Assembly: GCA_964644555.1 (NCBI GenBank) | Contig: CAZXWI010000052.1 | Coordinates: 1 to 10,804 of the forward strand | DNA length: 10,804 nucleotides | Source of the DNA: RUG14186 sp964644555 | Lineage (GTDB): Bacteria > Bacillota > Clostridia > Eubacteriales > Anaerofustaceae | Direction of reading: 5' to 3' | Part shown: piece by piece, positions 1 through 6,222 of the stretch | Position numbering within the stretch: position 1 is the first letter of the stretch | How the letters are laid out: every line of letters starts with the position of its first letter | Program-made: the position numbers and the translations under genes | Notes under the pieces: model-generated | Database searches by the model: none | What the model was told of the DNA's origin: nothing | The model's input: the letters and a program-made list of their open reading frames with translations, nothing else

Positions 1-1
1 G

Positions 2-103
2 GTCTCGGAACTGATCGCGCCCGGAATCACCAGCGCGCAGCTCGTGATCAGGGTTATGGCGCTCGTATATTCGTTGCAAGGTAGTAATAGCAAACTTGTG
101 TAA
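2..103 (+). CDS. possible 3' end of an unidentified gene (partial, uncertain)
   Basis: One forward frame is open from the left edge to a TAA at 101-103. It would give about 33 residues, beginning VSELIAPGITSAQLV, with a hydrophobic stretch like the end of a membrane protein. About the first 60 bases are clearly GC-rich (38 of 60 by my count), whereas the following intergenic DNA is very AT-rich. The composition break fits the end of a gene, but another frame is also open to 84, so the frame is not proven. I do not recognise a family. It could also be foreign or misjoined sequence at a contig edge. The terminator at 195-230 would serve a gene ending here. Confidence 0.25.
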   Translation, partial: VSELIAPGITSAQLVIRVMALVYSLQGSNSKLV

Positions 104-194
104 ATATTTTACTAAATGAGTTTAAAATCAATGCAACATAATTAAGCATTTAGTCGCATATTTTTATTGTTTTAACCTATACAGTACCCCCTCT

Positions 195-230
195 AAGAGG
201 TGCATGCTTTTATCGGTATGCACTTCTTTT
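195..230 (+). terminator. rho-independent terminator upstream of glmS
   Basis: AAGAGGTGCATGC (195-207) pairs with GTATGCACTTCTT (216-228) across an 8-base loop. This is a 13-bp stem including two G-T pairs. A short T run at 227-230 and AT-rich DNA follow. The orientation fits termination of whatever is transcribed rightward from the left edge and insulates the glmS promoter. The rest of 104-367 shows no gene; an 8-bp inverted repeat (111-118 with 147-154) is the only other structure I saw. Confidence 0.75.
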
Positions 231-367
231 ATATTGATTTTGTGTAAAATCTAATTTTTGTGGTTTATTTACAGTATAGCGGCTTTTATGATAATAGAGT
301 TTATTTGCGAATATATTGCCACTATATGCCGAAATCATTGCAATCTTATTAATTTTATCTGTGATAT

Positions 368-395
368 TTGAAATAGATTTTGCATATGATATAAT
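368..395 (+). promoter_or_regulatory. extended -10 vegetative promoter for glmS
   Basis: TTGAAA (368-373) is followed after 16 bases by TATAAT (390-395). A TG at 387-388 gives the extended -10 form TGnTATAAT. Transcription would start near 401-403, so only about 17 nt precede the predicted ribozyme cleavage site at 419/420. This matches the short 5' leaders expected of glmS ribozymes. Confidence 0.75.
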
Positions 396-417
396 ATTTT
401 AAAATGTTTTGAAACAT

Positions 418-560
418 TAGCGCCATGCACCGTTTGGGATAACGGTTAACGAGGACAGGGTTATCGAAAATTCGGCGGATGCCCTGCGGTTTTACGGAAA
501 TCGAAAAATAAACGGTTAAACCATATGAGTAATCGTATGACAAAGCCTTTATTGTTCCGT
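418..560 (+). ncRNA. glmS: glmS ribozyme (glucosamine-6-phosphate-activated self-cleaving riboswitch)
   Basis: This leader RNA cleaves itself when it binds glucosamine-6-phosphate, the product of GlmS, and so lowers glmS mRNA. Visible hallmarks of the family are AGCGCC at 419-424, with the expected cleavage 5' of G420; a CCGTT/AACGG hairpin (430-434 with 441-445); and ACGAGG at 449-454. There is also a stem CAGGG/CCCTG (456-460 with 482-486) enclosing the conserved TTATCGA and CGGCGGATG segments. A CATAT/GTATG hairpin (522-526 with 535-539) runs straight into GACAAAG, the conserved P4-side motif. The position between promoter and glmS is exactly as known in Bacillota. The 3' limit is approximate. 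No catalytic-core element is obviously missing by eye; a covariance-model scan would settle the exact boundaries. Confidence 0.93.
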
Positions 561-625
561 TATATTATAATAATCGAAAATTTCAGCACGCAAAGCACAT
601 GTGTGCTTGTATGTGTGCGGAAAAC

Positions 626-630
626 GGAGG
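626..630 (+). promoter_or_regulatory. Shine-Dalgarno that fixes the glmS start at 640
   Basis: GGAGG lies 9 nt before the ATG at 640. The upstream in-frame GTG at 601 has no comparable site. The SD lies well downstream of the ribozyme, so cleavage leaves it on the 3' fragment and control is expected to act through mRNA stability. Confidence 0.85.
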
Positions 631-639
631 ATAGTAATT

Positions 640-2475
640 ATGTGCGGAATAGTAGGTTATGTAGGAGAAAAACATAACGGAGTAGATATTGTTATCGAAG
701 GACTCAGCAAGCTTGAATATCGTGGATACGATTCATCTGGAATTGCGATGAATATTGACGGCAAAACCGTTGTTGAAAAGTACTGCGGCAAGCTGGAAGT
801 ATTAAAGAACAATATCTCACAGAAAAATTATAAAACAAATACTGCAATAGGACACACCAGATGGGCAACTCACGGAGAACCCAATGTGGTGAATGCACAC
901 CCCCATACAAGCGAAGATGGGCTTATCAGCGTTGTGCATAACGGCATAATAGAAAATTATACCGAACTCAGAGAAATGCTCACTGAAAAGGGATACAAAT
1001 TCGTAAGTGCTACCGATACTGAAACCATTGCTCATCTCATAAGAGATTTTTATAACGGTGATATTTTGGACGCAGTAGTAAAAGCTATAGGCATGCTCAA
1101 AGGTGCATATGCTCTTTGCGTAATGTGTGCCGACGAACCCGAAAGAATCATCGCTGTAAGAAAAGCAAGCCCGCTTATCGTAGGGCTTGGCGATGGAGAG
1201 AATTTTGTTGCATCGGATATTCCTGCAGTTCTTAATTATACAAGAGATGTATACCTTTTGGATGATGACACATTGTGCGATGTAACACCGAACAGCGTAA
1301 CTGTATACGACAATAATAAAAATGTTATACCAAAAGAGATATTCCATGTAACATGGGACGAAGCTGCCGCTGCAAAAGGCGATTACCCTCACTTTATGAT
1401 AAAGGAAATATATGAACAGCCTCAAGCATTGGAAAATACATTAAGAGGTCGACTTTCAGCTGATTCGACCGATGTATGTCTTGATGATTTCAGCATAACA
1501 AAAGAAGATATGGAAAAGATCTCTCATATTGTTATTGTTGCTTGCGGTACGGCATATTATGCAGGATGTGCCGGAAAGAAAATTATCGAAAAATATACAG
1601 GACTCAGAGTAGATGTGGAGATCGCATCGGAATACAGATATAACGACACTTATACCGATGATAAGACTTTGTTTATAGCCGTAAGTCAATCGGGAGAAAC
1701 CGCAGATACTTTGGCAAGTATGAAGATAGCAAAACAAAAGGGTGCGAAAGTCATTGCCATAACCAATGTTGTGGGAAGTAATGTTGCCCGATTAGCCGAT
1801 AGTGTTGTATACACTTGGGCAGGTCCTGAAATTGCCGTTGCTTCCACCAAAGCATATTCCACACAGGTTTTATGTATGTATTTGTTGGCTCTCAAATTCG
1901 GCAAGATGATAGGAAAAGTTTCGCAGGAGGAACTTGAATCTCTTCGAGATAATTGCATGAAATTGCCCGAAAGCGCAAAGAAAGCTTTGGACAACGCAGA
2001 GGAATTAAAGGAATTATCCCAAAACTTCGCAAAATGCACAAGTTCATTTTATATAGGCAGAGGACTTGATTATTACATTTCTCTTGAGGGTGCATTGAAA
2101 ATGAAAGAAATTTCGTATATTCATGCTGAAACATATCCGGCAGGGGAATTGAAACACGGTCCTATCGCACTTATCGAAGAGGGTGTGCCTGTAGTGGCAC
2201 TCTGCACACAGAACGAAGAACTTTGCGAAAAGACTTTGAGCAATATTAAAGAGGTTGCCGCAAGGGGAGCGTACTCGATTGTTTTGACAAGACGTGGCAG
2301 AGAAGTATTCGAAAAAGAATTTGATAAGATAATCTATATTGATGATATGCCCGATGAAATGACGGTTATCCCATCAGTTATAAATTTGCAGCTTTTGGCT
2401 TATTATGTTTCGGTTCAAAGAGGTTGCGATGTTGACAAACCGAGAAACCTGGCAAAGAGTGTTACTGTAGAGTAA
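640..2475 (+). CDS. glmS: glutamine--fructose-6-phosphate aminotransferase (isomerizing), GlmS
   Basis: A cytosolic enzyme that makes glucosamine-6-phosphate from fructose-6-phosphate and glutamine, the entry step to UDP-GlcNAc, peptidoglycan and teichoic acid precursors. The product is 611 aa, the usual length. The start at 640 gives MCGIVGYVG, placing the nucleophile Cys at position 2 so that it becomes the free N-terminus after Met removal. The frame is open back to a GTG at 601, but that would bury the Cys and is rejected. The class II glutaminase domain shows RGYDSSG (28-34), GHTRWATHG, HNGIIENY and DTET. Two SIS domains follow, with CGTAYYAG, SQSGETADT, ASTKAYSTQ and the EGALKMKE...GELKHGP segment. 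The C-terminus DKPRNLAKSVTVE is the family signature. It is monocistronic, preceded by the ribozyme and followed by a strong terminator. No residue looks abnormal. Confidence 0.98.
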   Translation: MCGIVGYVGEKHNGVDIVIEGLSKLEYRGYDSSGIAMNIDGKTVVEKYCGKLEVLKNNISQKNYKTNTAIGHTRWATHGEPNVVNAHPHTSEDGLISVVHNGIIENYTELREMLTEKGYKFVSATDTETIAHLIRDFYNGDILDAVVKAIGMLKGAYALCVMCADEPERIIAVRKASPLIVGLGDGENFVASDIPAVLNYTRDVYLLDDDTLCDVTPNSVTVYDNNKNVIPKEIFHVTWDEAAAAKGDYPHFMIKEIYEQPQALENTLRGRLSADSTDVCLDDFSITKEDMEKISHIVIVACGTAYYAGCAGKKIIEKYTGLRVDVEIASEYRYNDTYTDDKTLFIAVSQSGETADTLASMKIAKQKGAKVIAITNVVGSNVARLADSVVYTWAGPEIAVASTKAYSTQVLCMYLLALKFGKMIGKVSQEELESLRDNCMKLPESAKKALDNAEELKELSQNFAKCTSSFYIGRGLDYYISLEGALKMKEISYIHAETYPAGELKHGPIALIEEGVPVVALCTQNEELCEKTLSNIKEVAARGAYSIVLTRRGREVFEKEFDKIIYIDDMPDEMTVIPSVINLQLLAYYVSVQRGCDVDKPRNLAKSVTVE

Positions 2476-2487
2476 AATGTTTAGTTT

Positions 2488-2522
2488 AAAAGAACATCTT
2501 CGTGGGGAAGATGTTCTTTTTT
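2488..2522 (+). terminator. rho-independent terminator of glmS
   Basis: AAAAGAACATCTTC (2488-2501) and GAAGATGTTCTTTT (2507-2520) form a perfect 14-bp stem with a 5-base loop (GTGGG), ending in a T run. It starts 12 nt after the glmS stop. It abuts the terminator of the opposing operon at 2525-2555. Confidence 0.93.
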
Positions 2523-2524
2523 AT

Positions 2525-2555
2525 AAAATCAACCCATGCGTGGTGCATAGGTTGA
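2525..2555 (-). terminator. rho-independent terminator of the leftward operon 2
   Basis: On the - strand TCAACC-T-ATGC pairs with GCAT-G-GGTTGA (plus-strand arms 2529-2539 and 2545-2555) around a 5-base loop, with one internal mismatch. TTTT (plus 2525-2528) follows. It begins 23 nt after the TGA at 2579-2581 that ends the gene remnant if its frameshift is corrected. It lies back to back with the glmS terminator. Confidence 0.7.
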
Positions 2556-2578
2556 TAAATAGTAAAATATAATTTATA

Positions 2579-2808
2579 TCATAATATTTTAATTCCCTCA
2601 ACGGGGATGTCATTAAGAATATCATAAGCTTTTTTATTTTTGCTTTAACATATTCTTCCGAAAGCCCTAAGTAGGTCCATCGTGCTATATCTGTTGCATC
2701 TCTGATTTCTTCATCGGAGGTGAATATTATTCCTTTTCGTTTTCCTGCGTATAATCCGCTCCATAAGCTATCACTTGCAATCAGAGCTTGATTGATTTTT
2801 TGTGTGCT
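2579..2808 (-). pseudogene. start-less, frameshifted gene remnant at the end of operon 2
   Basis: Directly after the double stop (TAA TAA) of the preceding gene, the same frame stays open and reads like real protein: QALIASDSLWSG, then KRKGIIFTSDEEIRDATD, then LGLSEEYVKAKIKK. No ATG, GTG or TTG with a ribosome binding site precedes it. At an A6 run (plus 2630-2635) the frame becomes implausible and runs on through the terminator hairpin to a TAA at 2521-2523. Adding one A instead gives AYDILNDIPVEGIKIL and a TGA at 2579-2581, cleanly before the terminator. I therefore read it as the C-terminal part of a gene that lost its N-terminus and took a 1-bp deletion. A sequencing error in the A run is the alternative for the frameshift. 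The family is not recognised; the sequence is soluble-looking and charged. Confidence 0.5.
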
Positions 2809-2817
2809 GTAATTTTA

Positions 2818-3405
2818 TTATTTTCTCTTTTTAATTACCACTACTGCCACAATAACAACTACTGCAACTGCTGCAATTACGATATACAAAAATGTATTGT
2901 TTTCTTTTGGTTCTTCTTGTGTTGTTGTATCGGTATCCGGAGTTATCGGTTCGGTGCAGTCTGTAGCATCATCTGCGATACCTTCGGCAGGGAATTCTAC
3001 AATTTTGTCTTCGCCTAATGCAACACCGCTTTTAGATGTAAGATCCGATTTTATCGTAAGAGTGTATGTTTTGGCAAGGTCGATTCCGTCTGTGGGTTTT
3101 ATTGTGATTATTCTCTTGCTGTCGGGGTCTACTTGATCATCACCCATTTCTACTTCGAATTCAACATCACTTCCGTTTTCGTCTTTTAGTTCAAAGCAGT
3201 TCATGTTGTTATCTTTAACTTTCATGTTTACCACATTCTTTGAGAATGTCAAAACTATTGAATCTTCGCTAATGATCGCATCATCCAAAGTTAAAGGCTC
3301 TCCGTCTCCTCCGCCGCTTCCATCGCCGTTACCTGCGAATACGCTTGTAACACCGATAGACATAATTAATACTAAGGTTAATAATACCGCTAATGTTTTT
3401 TTCAT
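2818..3405 (-). CDS. secreted, membrane-anchored Ig-like domain protein
   Basis: 195 aa, predicted extracellular. A signal peptide (about 1-24, basic MKK, hydrophobic core, VFA then GN) is followed by a Gly/Asp-rich spacer (25-36). One beta-rich domain (about 37-138) resembles the SbsA/Big_5 bacterial Ig-like fold: SEDSIVLTFSKNVVN near its start, and LAKTYTLTIKSDLTSKSG near its end. An acidic Thr/Pro/Glu linker (140-170), one transmembrane helix (about 171-191) and a KKRK tail follow. This is the layout of a surface-anchored protein, but there is no LPXTG-type sortase motif. AGGAG lies 6 nt before the ATG, inside the last codons of the preceding gene, with a 1-nt intergenic gap, so translation is probably coupled. 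As the surface-exposed member of an importer operon it could capture or pass on a ligand (inference); a cell-wall role is equally possible. Confidence 0.8.
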   Translation of the reverse strand: MKKTLAVLLTLVLIMSIGVTSVFAGNGDGSGGGDGEPLTLDDAIISEDSIVLTFSKNVVNMKVKDNNMNCFELKDENGSDVEFEVEMGDDQVDPDSKRIITIKPTDGIDLAKTYTLTIKSDLTSKSGVALGEDKIVEFPAEGIADDATDCTEPITPDTDTTTQEEPKENNTFLYIVIAAVAVVVIVAVVVIKKRK

Positions 3406-3406
3406 T

Positions 3407-3607
3407 TTATTCTCCTTTCATGCATTGAAAACTATTATTTGTCCAACGTCTGTAACGGCAATTATAACATGTGATGTCTTCGTCTTCAAAGCATTCTTCG
3501 TCATAATCTTTTTTGTAATAATCGCATTCTTGAGCTGCCTTTACGGCATTTTCGGCATCGTCCTGACCGTATGCAAATATTTTTTTACTGTTTTCGTATA
3601 TCCACAT
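3407..3607 (-). CDS. small cysteine-rich protein with CxxC motif, function unknown
   Basis: 66 aa, cytosolic, no signal or membrane segment. The N-terminal part (MWIYENSKKIFAYGQDDAEN) is followed by an acidic stretch. A basic/aromatic C-terminal knuckle reads CYNCRYRRW (C47, C50), then C62; further Cys are at 28 and 39. The Cys pattern suggests binding of zinc or another metal, but it is not a classical four-Cys ribbon. It starts 1 nt after the stop of the TiaS-like gene and ends 1 nt before the Ig-like gene. Its own upstream SD is weak (AGGA about 13 nt away), so coupling to the upstream gene is likely. The tight spacing and a sensible composition argue for a real gene. I cannot name its function; it may be a partner of the TiaS-like protein. 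Confidence 0.75.
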   Translation of the reverse strand: MWIYENSKKIFAYGQDDAENAVKAAQECDYYKKDYDEECFEDEDITCYNCRYRRWTNNSFQCMKGE

Positions 3608-3608
3608 A

Positions 3609-4346
3609 TTATTTATTTTTATCCTTTACTTTCTTTGGTTTCGGAATCCAGCCATCTTTTTCTTTAATAAGTATGCATGAGGGTTCGTTGTGGTAAAGTA
3701 TTGCTTTTGTTGGGTTTGTAAAGGTGATAATTTCGTCTTTTGCAATTTCTTTGTAATCTTCTGTTATGGCATTTGCTATATTGTATTTTTCGCAAAATTC
3801 GCTAATCGTTAATTTTTCTCCCTGCGTTTCGGGATAAATTTTACCTTTGATTCTTCCGTCCATTCCCGTGAGCCTTAGCCCTACTCCCGCAATTGCACCT
3901 ATAACGCCTATGCCGTCTCCTCCGTGTTCCGAAAGGTATATTTCGTTTGGATACATTTTTGCCAATGCGTATGCTTCTTCTTTTGTAACTATTTCTTCCT
4001 TTGCTTTAAGCCCGAACTCTTTCAGAAGGGATGTGTCTTTTTCTTTGAAATTATAAATGCAAAGCCCCGGGTCGGAGCCTTCGGCTGAGTTGGTTTTAAG
4101 GTAGTCCTTGGTGAATTTTATTACCTCACTTATATCGGTTGTTTCAAATTTACAGCACATTGAACTGTTGTGGGAGGTGTAGGGTATATCCTCATGGATA
4201 AAAAGTTGGTGCCGTGTGATAAATCCGGCATTTCCCAATCCTTTGGTGTGCATTTCTTCGCACATATTTCCAAGCAACGCACCTGTGCCTATGCTGTCTA
4301 AATTGTCGGTATCGTCAATGCATATAAGTATTTCGCTCAAAATCAC
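3609..4346 (-). CDS. TiaS-like (IDDTD-motif) protein, stand-alone catalytic region
   Basis: 245 aa, soluble. It resembles the N-terminal catalytic region of archaeal TiaS, the ATP-dependent enzyme that attaches agmatine to C34 of tRNA-Ile2. Supporting motifs are ICIDDTDNLDSIGTG (8-22; compare the TiaS GIDDTD motif); GFITRHQLFIHEDIPYTSHN (41-60), corresponding to the LVRLNPNIPWKTRGN region; SDPGLCIYN (91-99); and GDGIGVIGAIAGVG (143-156; compare GLIGALAAIG). The OB-fold and zinc-ribbon tRNA-binding domains of full TiaS (over 400 aa) are absent. Bacteria normally use TilS/lysidine for this tRNA, so the substrate is probably something else. GTG at 4346 overlaps the upstream stop (GTGA) with a GGAGG only 4 nt away; the TTG two codons later sits 10 nt from the SD and is a possible alternative start. 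Location inside an importer operon suggests an ATP-dependent modification tied to the imported ligand (inference). Confidence 0.8.
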   Translation of the reverse strand: MILSEILICIDDTDNLDSIGTGALLGNMCEEMHTKGLGNAGFITRHQLFIHEDIPYTSHNSSMCCKFETTDISEVIKFTKDYLKTNSAEGSDPGLCIYNFKEKDTSLLKEFGLKAKEEIVTKEEAYALAKMYPNEIYLSEHGGDGIGVIGAIAGVGLRLTGMDGRIKGKIYPETQGEKLTISEFCEKYNIANAITEDYKEIAKDEIITFTNPTKAILYHNEPSCILIKEKDGWIPKPKKVKDKNK

Positions 4347-5422
4347 ATATCCTCCTTGGCTATTCTCATATTATCACCTTGTATTATGGCATTTAGCGTA
4401 TCATCATCTAATTCAAAATCGTAAAAATCCTTATAAAATGAATAAAATTCTTCTTTTACATCATAATCAAAAATATCAGGATACAATAATTCGCAAAGCC
4501 ATATAAGGGCAAGAGGCGTTTCGGGACTTGTCGGGTGTCCCATTCGGCTCATCCCTACGGGTATTTGGTATGCATTTTCATTTCTGACGCATTCCAGCCC
4601 TGCCCATTTTTCGTCCGTTAAGATATATTCGCAAACGCCCGGTTCATTGCAAATGATGATTTGCGGATTCCATTGGTATATCTGCTCTAGTGTGGTATAA
4701 GCTTTTTCCCCCTCAATGGAAAGAGAAGAATTTAGTGATACATTATTTACTTTACACAAATTTATCCATTCTGCGCAAATGCTGCCGTTGTAGTCGGTGC
4801 GGGTTGCCTCGTTGACTGCGTGATACAAATCGATTGGCGCTTCATTGTAATCTATGAGTTTTTCATTTACTTCGTTTATTATTGATTGATACCAAGTAAG
4901 GTATTTTTCCGCTTTTTCGTTTTGATTTAAGGCACTTCCTATGACTTTTACCGCATCCATCTGCTCTTGCAATGTGCCAAATCCGATAACCACATACGGA
5001 ATATTCAGTGCATCAAGTTTTGCACGTTCGTTGCTGTCTTGATAAGTGCCTTCGTTTACGAATATCAAATCGGTTTTTAAATTGAGTAATTCTTCCGCAT
5101 TAACGGAGCCGCTGTTTTTGACTACTACGGCATTTTTGATTGACGGGCAGAATTTGTTAAGCAGGGTGCTTCTTGCCATGTTGTTACATAGGCTCGTTAC
5201 TTCGTTGCCATGTCCGAACATGACTATAAAAAATCCCGAGAACGGACATATACAGCTTATTGACTCGACATTTGCCGGCACATTTACCTCTCTGCCTACA
5301 GTGTCGGTTATTGTAATGTAATCATCTGTGTTTTGTTTTCGGTTGCCGACACAGCCGAAAAGTGAGGTACATATTATCATTACTAATAATAATGCCGTTA
5401 GCTTTTTAAAAATGTTTTTCAT
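4343..5422 (-). CDS. FecB/BtuF-type ABC transporter substrate-binding lipoprotein (system 2)
   Basis: 359 aa, exported and lipid-anchored. The signal peptide ends in a lipobox LFGC (21-24) with C24 as the modified residue. The mature protein starts with the cluster's usual TDTVGREVNVPANVESI segment (39-55) and has the two-lobe TroA/FecB-type pattern. GHPTSPETPLA (295-305) followed by LLYPD is a motif I associate with one branch of these binding proteins. Several Cys (57, 59, 79, 92, 216, 223, 258, 264, 278, 310) make it unusually Cys-rich for a secreted protein, which fits an anaerobe or a metal ligand. GGGAG lies about 5 nt before the ATG, 2 nt after the ATPase stop. It delivers its ligand to the permease/ATPase encoded just upstream. 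The ligand cannot be read from sequence; generic annotation as an 'iron' transporter would be unsafe. Confidence 0.92.
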   Translation of the reverse strand: MKNIFKKLTALLLVMIICTSLFGCVGNRKQNTDDYITITDTVGREVNVPANVESISCICPFSGFFIVMFGHGNEVTSLCNNMARSTLLNKFCPSIKNAVVVKNSGSVNAEELLNLKTDLIFVNEGTYQDSNERAKLDALNIPYVVIGFGTLQEQMDAVKVIGSALNQNEKAEKYLTWYQSIINEVNEKLIDYNEAPIDLYHAVNEATRTDYNGSICAEWINLCKVNNVSLNSSLSIEGEKAYTTLEQIYQWNPQIIICNEPGVCEYILTDEKWAGLECVRNENAYQIPVGMSRMGHPTSPETPLALIWLCELLYPDIFDYDVKEEFYSFYKDFYDFELDDDTLNAIIQGDNMRIAKEDM

Positions 5423-5424
5423 AT

Positions 5425-6222
5425 TTACTCCCTATACATTGATTTTTTAAGCAAAATAGTTTTGTATCCGTCTTTTTCCACTATTTGGGTATATACTTCA
5501 TATACTTCGGATAATCTTTCTTCTGTGATTATTTCATCGGGTGTGCCGTATGCTATGCAGTTTCCGTCTTTTAAAAACATGGCTTTTGTGGCTACATTTT
5601 GTGATTGGAAATAAAATGCATGCTCGGGAAGGTGCGTTGCAATGAGAATCGAGATTTGATTGTCTTTACATAGCTTGCTTACGGTTTCCAGAAAGAACAT
5701 TTCGTTTTTGTAGTCAAGGTGTGCAGTCGGCTCGTCCATCATAATTACAGGCGAGTCTTGGCAAAGTGCCCTTGCAAGCAGTACCAATCGGAGTTCTCCT
5801 CCCGATAATTCGGTGTATGCTCTTTCGGCGAATTTATGTATGCCTACTGTTTTCATCGCATTTTCGCATATAGCTTCGTCTTCTTTATTTGGTTCGCCAA
5901 GCAGTGATGAGTAAGCCGTTCGCCCCATCATTACCACCTCTTTTACCGTATATGGGAATGTTATGCTGTGGTTTTGCGGCAAATATGCTATGTTTTGAGC
6001 AAGTTCGTTTCTTTTATATGATGTGATGGGCTTTTTGTTTATGAGTATTTCTCCGCATTGGGGCTTATGTATGCCCATGATGTTGTCGATAAGTGTACTT
6101 TTGCCGCTTCCGTTAGGCCCCATAAGGCACAGGATTTCTCCCTTTTTTATATCAAAGCTTATATTTTTAAGCACTTGATTTGAACCGTATGCAAAACAAA
6201 GGTCTTTGACATTCAGAATCAT
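5425..6222 (-). CDS. FecE/BtuD-type ABC transporter ATP-binding protein (system 2)
   Basis: 265 aa, cytosolic ATPase of importer 2. Walker A GPNGSGKST (35-43), Q-loop Q83, signature LSGGE (139-143), Walker B IMMDEP with D163/E164, and switch H197 are all intact. The frame is open upstream to 6357, but that extension overlaps the permease gene and has no family resemblance. The ATG at 6222 is chosen because it gives MILNVKDLCFAYG, the normal beginning of this family, has AGGAGG 9 nt upstream, and overlaps the permease stop as ATGA. The C-terminal extension after 230 (ITEERLSEVYEV) is typical of FecE/BtuD members. It works with the permease encoded before it and the binding protein encoded after it. 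Confidence 0.95.
   Translation of the reverse strand: MILNVKDLCFAYGSNQVLKNISFDIKKGEILCLMGPNGSGKSTLIDNIMGIHKPQCGEILINKKPITSYKRNELAQNIAYLPQNHSITFPYTVKEVVMMGRTAYSSLLGEPNKEDEAICENAMKTVGIHKFAERAYTELSGGELRLVLLARALCQDSPVIMMDEPTAHLDYKNEMFFLETVSKLCKDNQISILIATHLPEHAFYFQSQNVATKAMFLKDGNCIAYGTPDEIITEERLSEVYEVYTQIVEKDGYKTILLKKSMYRE

Noticed and set aside
355..543. Open frame on the minus strand across the glmS leader
   Set aside because: It covers the promoter and ribozyme, whose RNA features explain the conservation, and the product has no recognisable domain.
601..639. In-frame GTG start 13 codons upstream of the glmS ATG
   Set aside because: It would bury the catalytic N-terminal cysteine, and the GGAGG at 626-630 points to the ATG at 640.
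817..1425. Long open frame antisense to glmS (about 200 codons)
   Set aside because: It is a shadow of the glmS reading frame, with a Cys/Tyr/Ile-rich unnatural composition and no SD.
2820..3405. LPXTG-type sortase anchoring of the Ig-like protein
   Set aside because: The C-terminal helix and KKRK tail resemble a sorting signal, but no LPXTG or NPQTN-like motif precedes them; a plain transmembrane anchor is the better reading.
3203..3667. Plus-strand open frame opposite the Ig-like and Cys-rich genes
   Set aside because: Its product is a low-complexity hydrophobic shadow, and the minus-strand genes have coherent domains, SDs and tight spacing.
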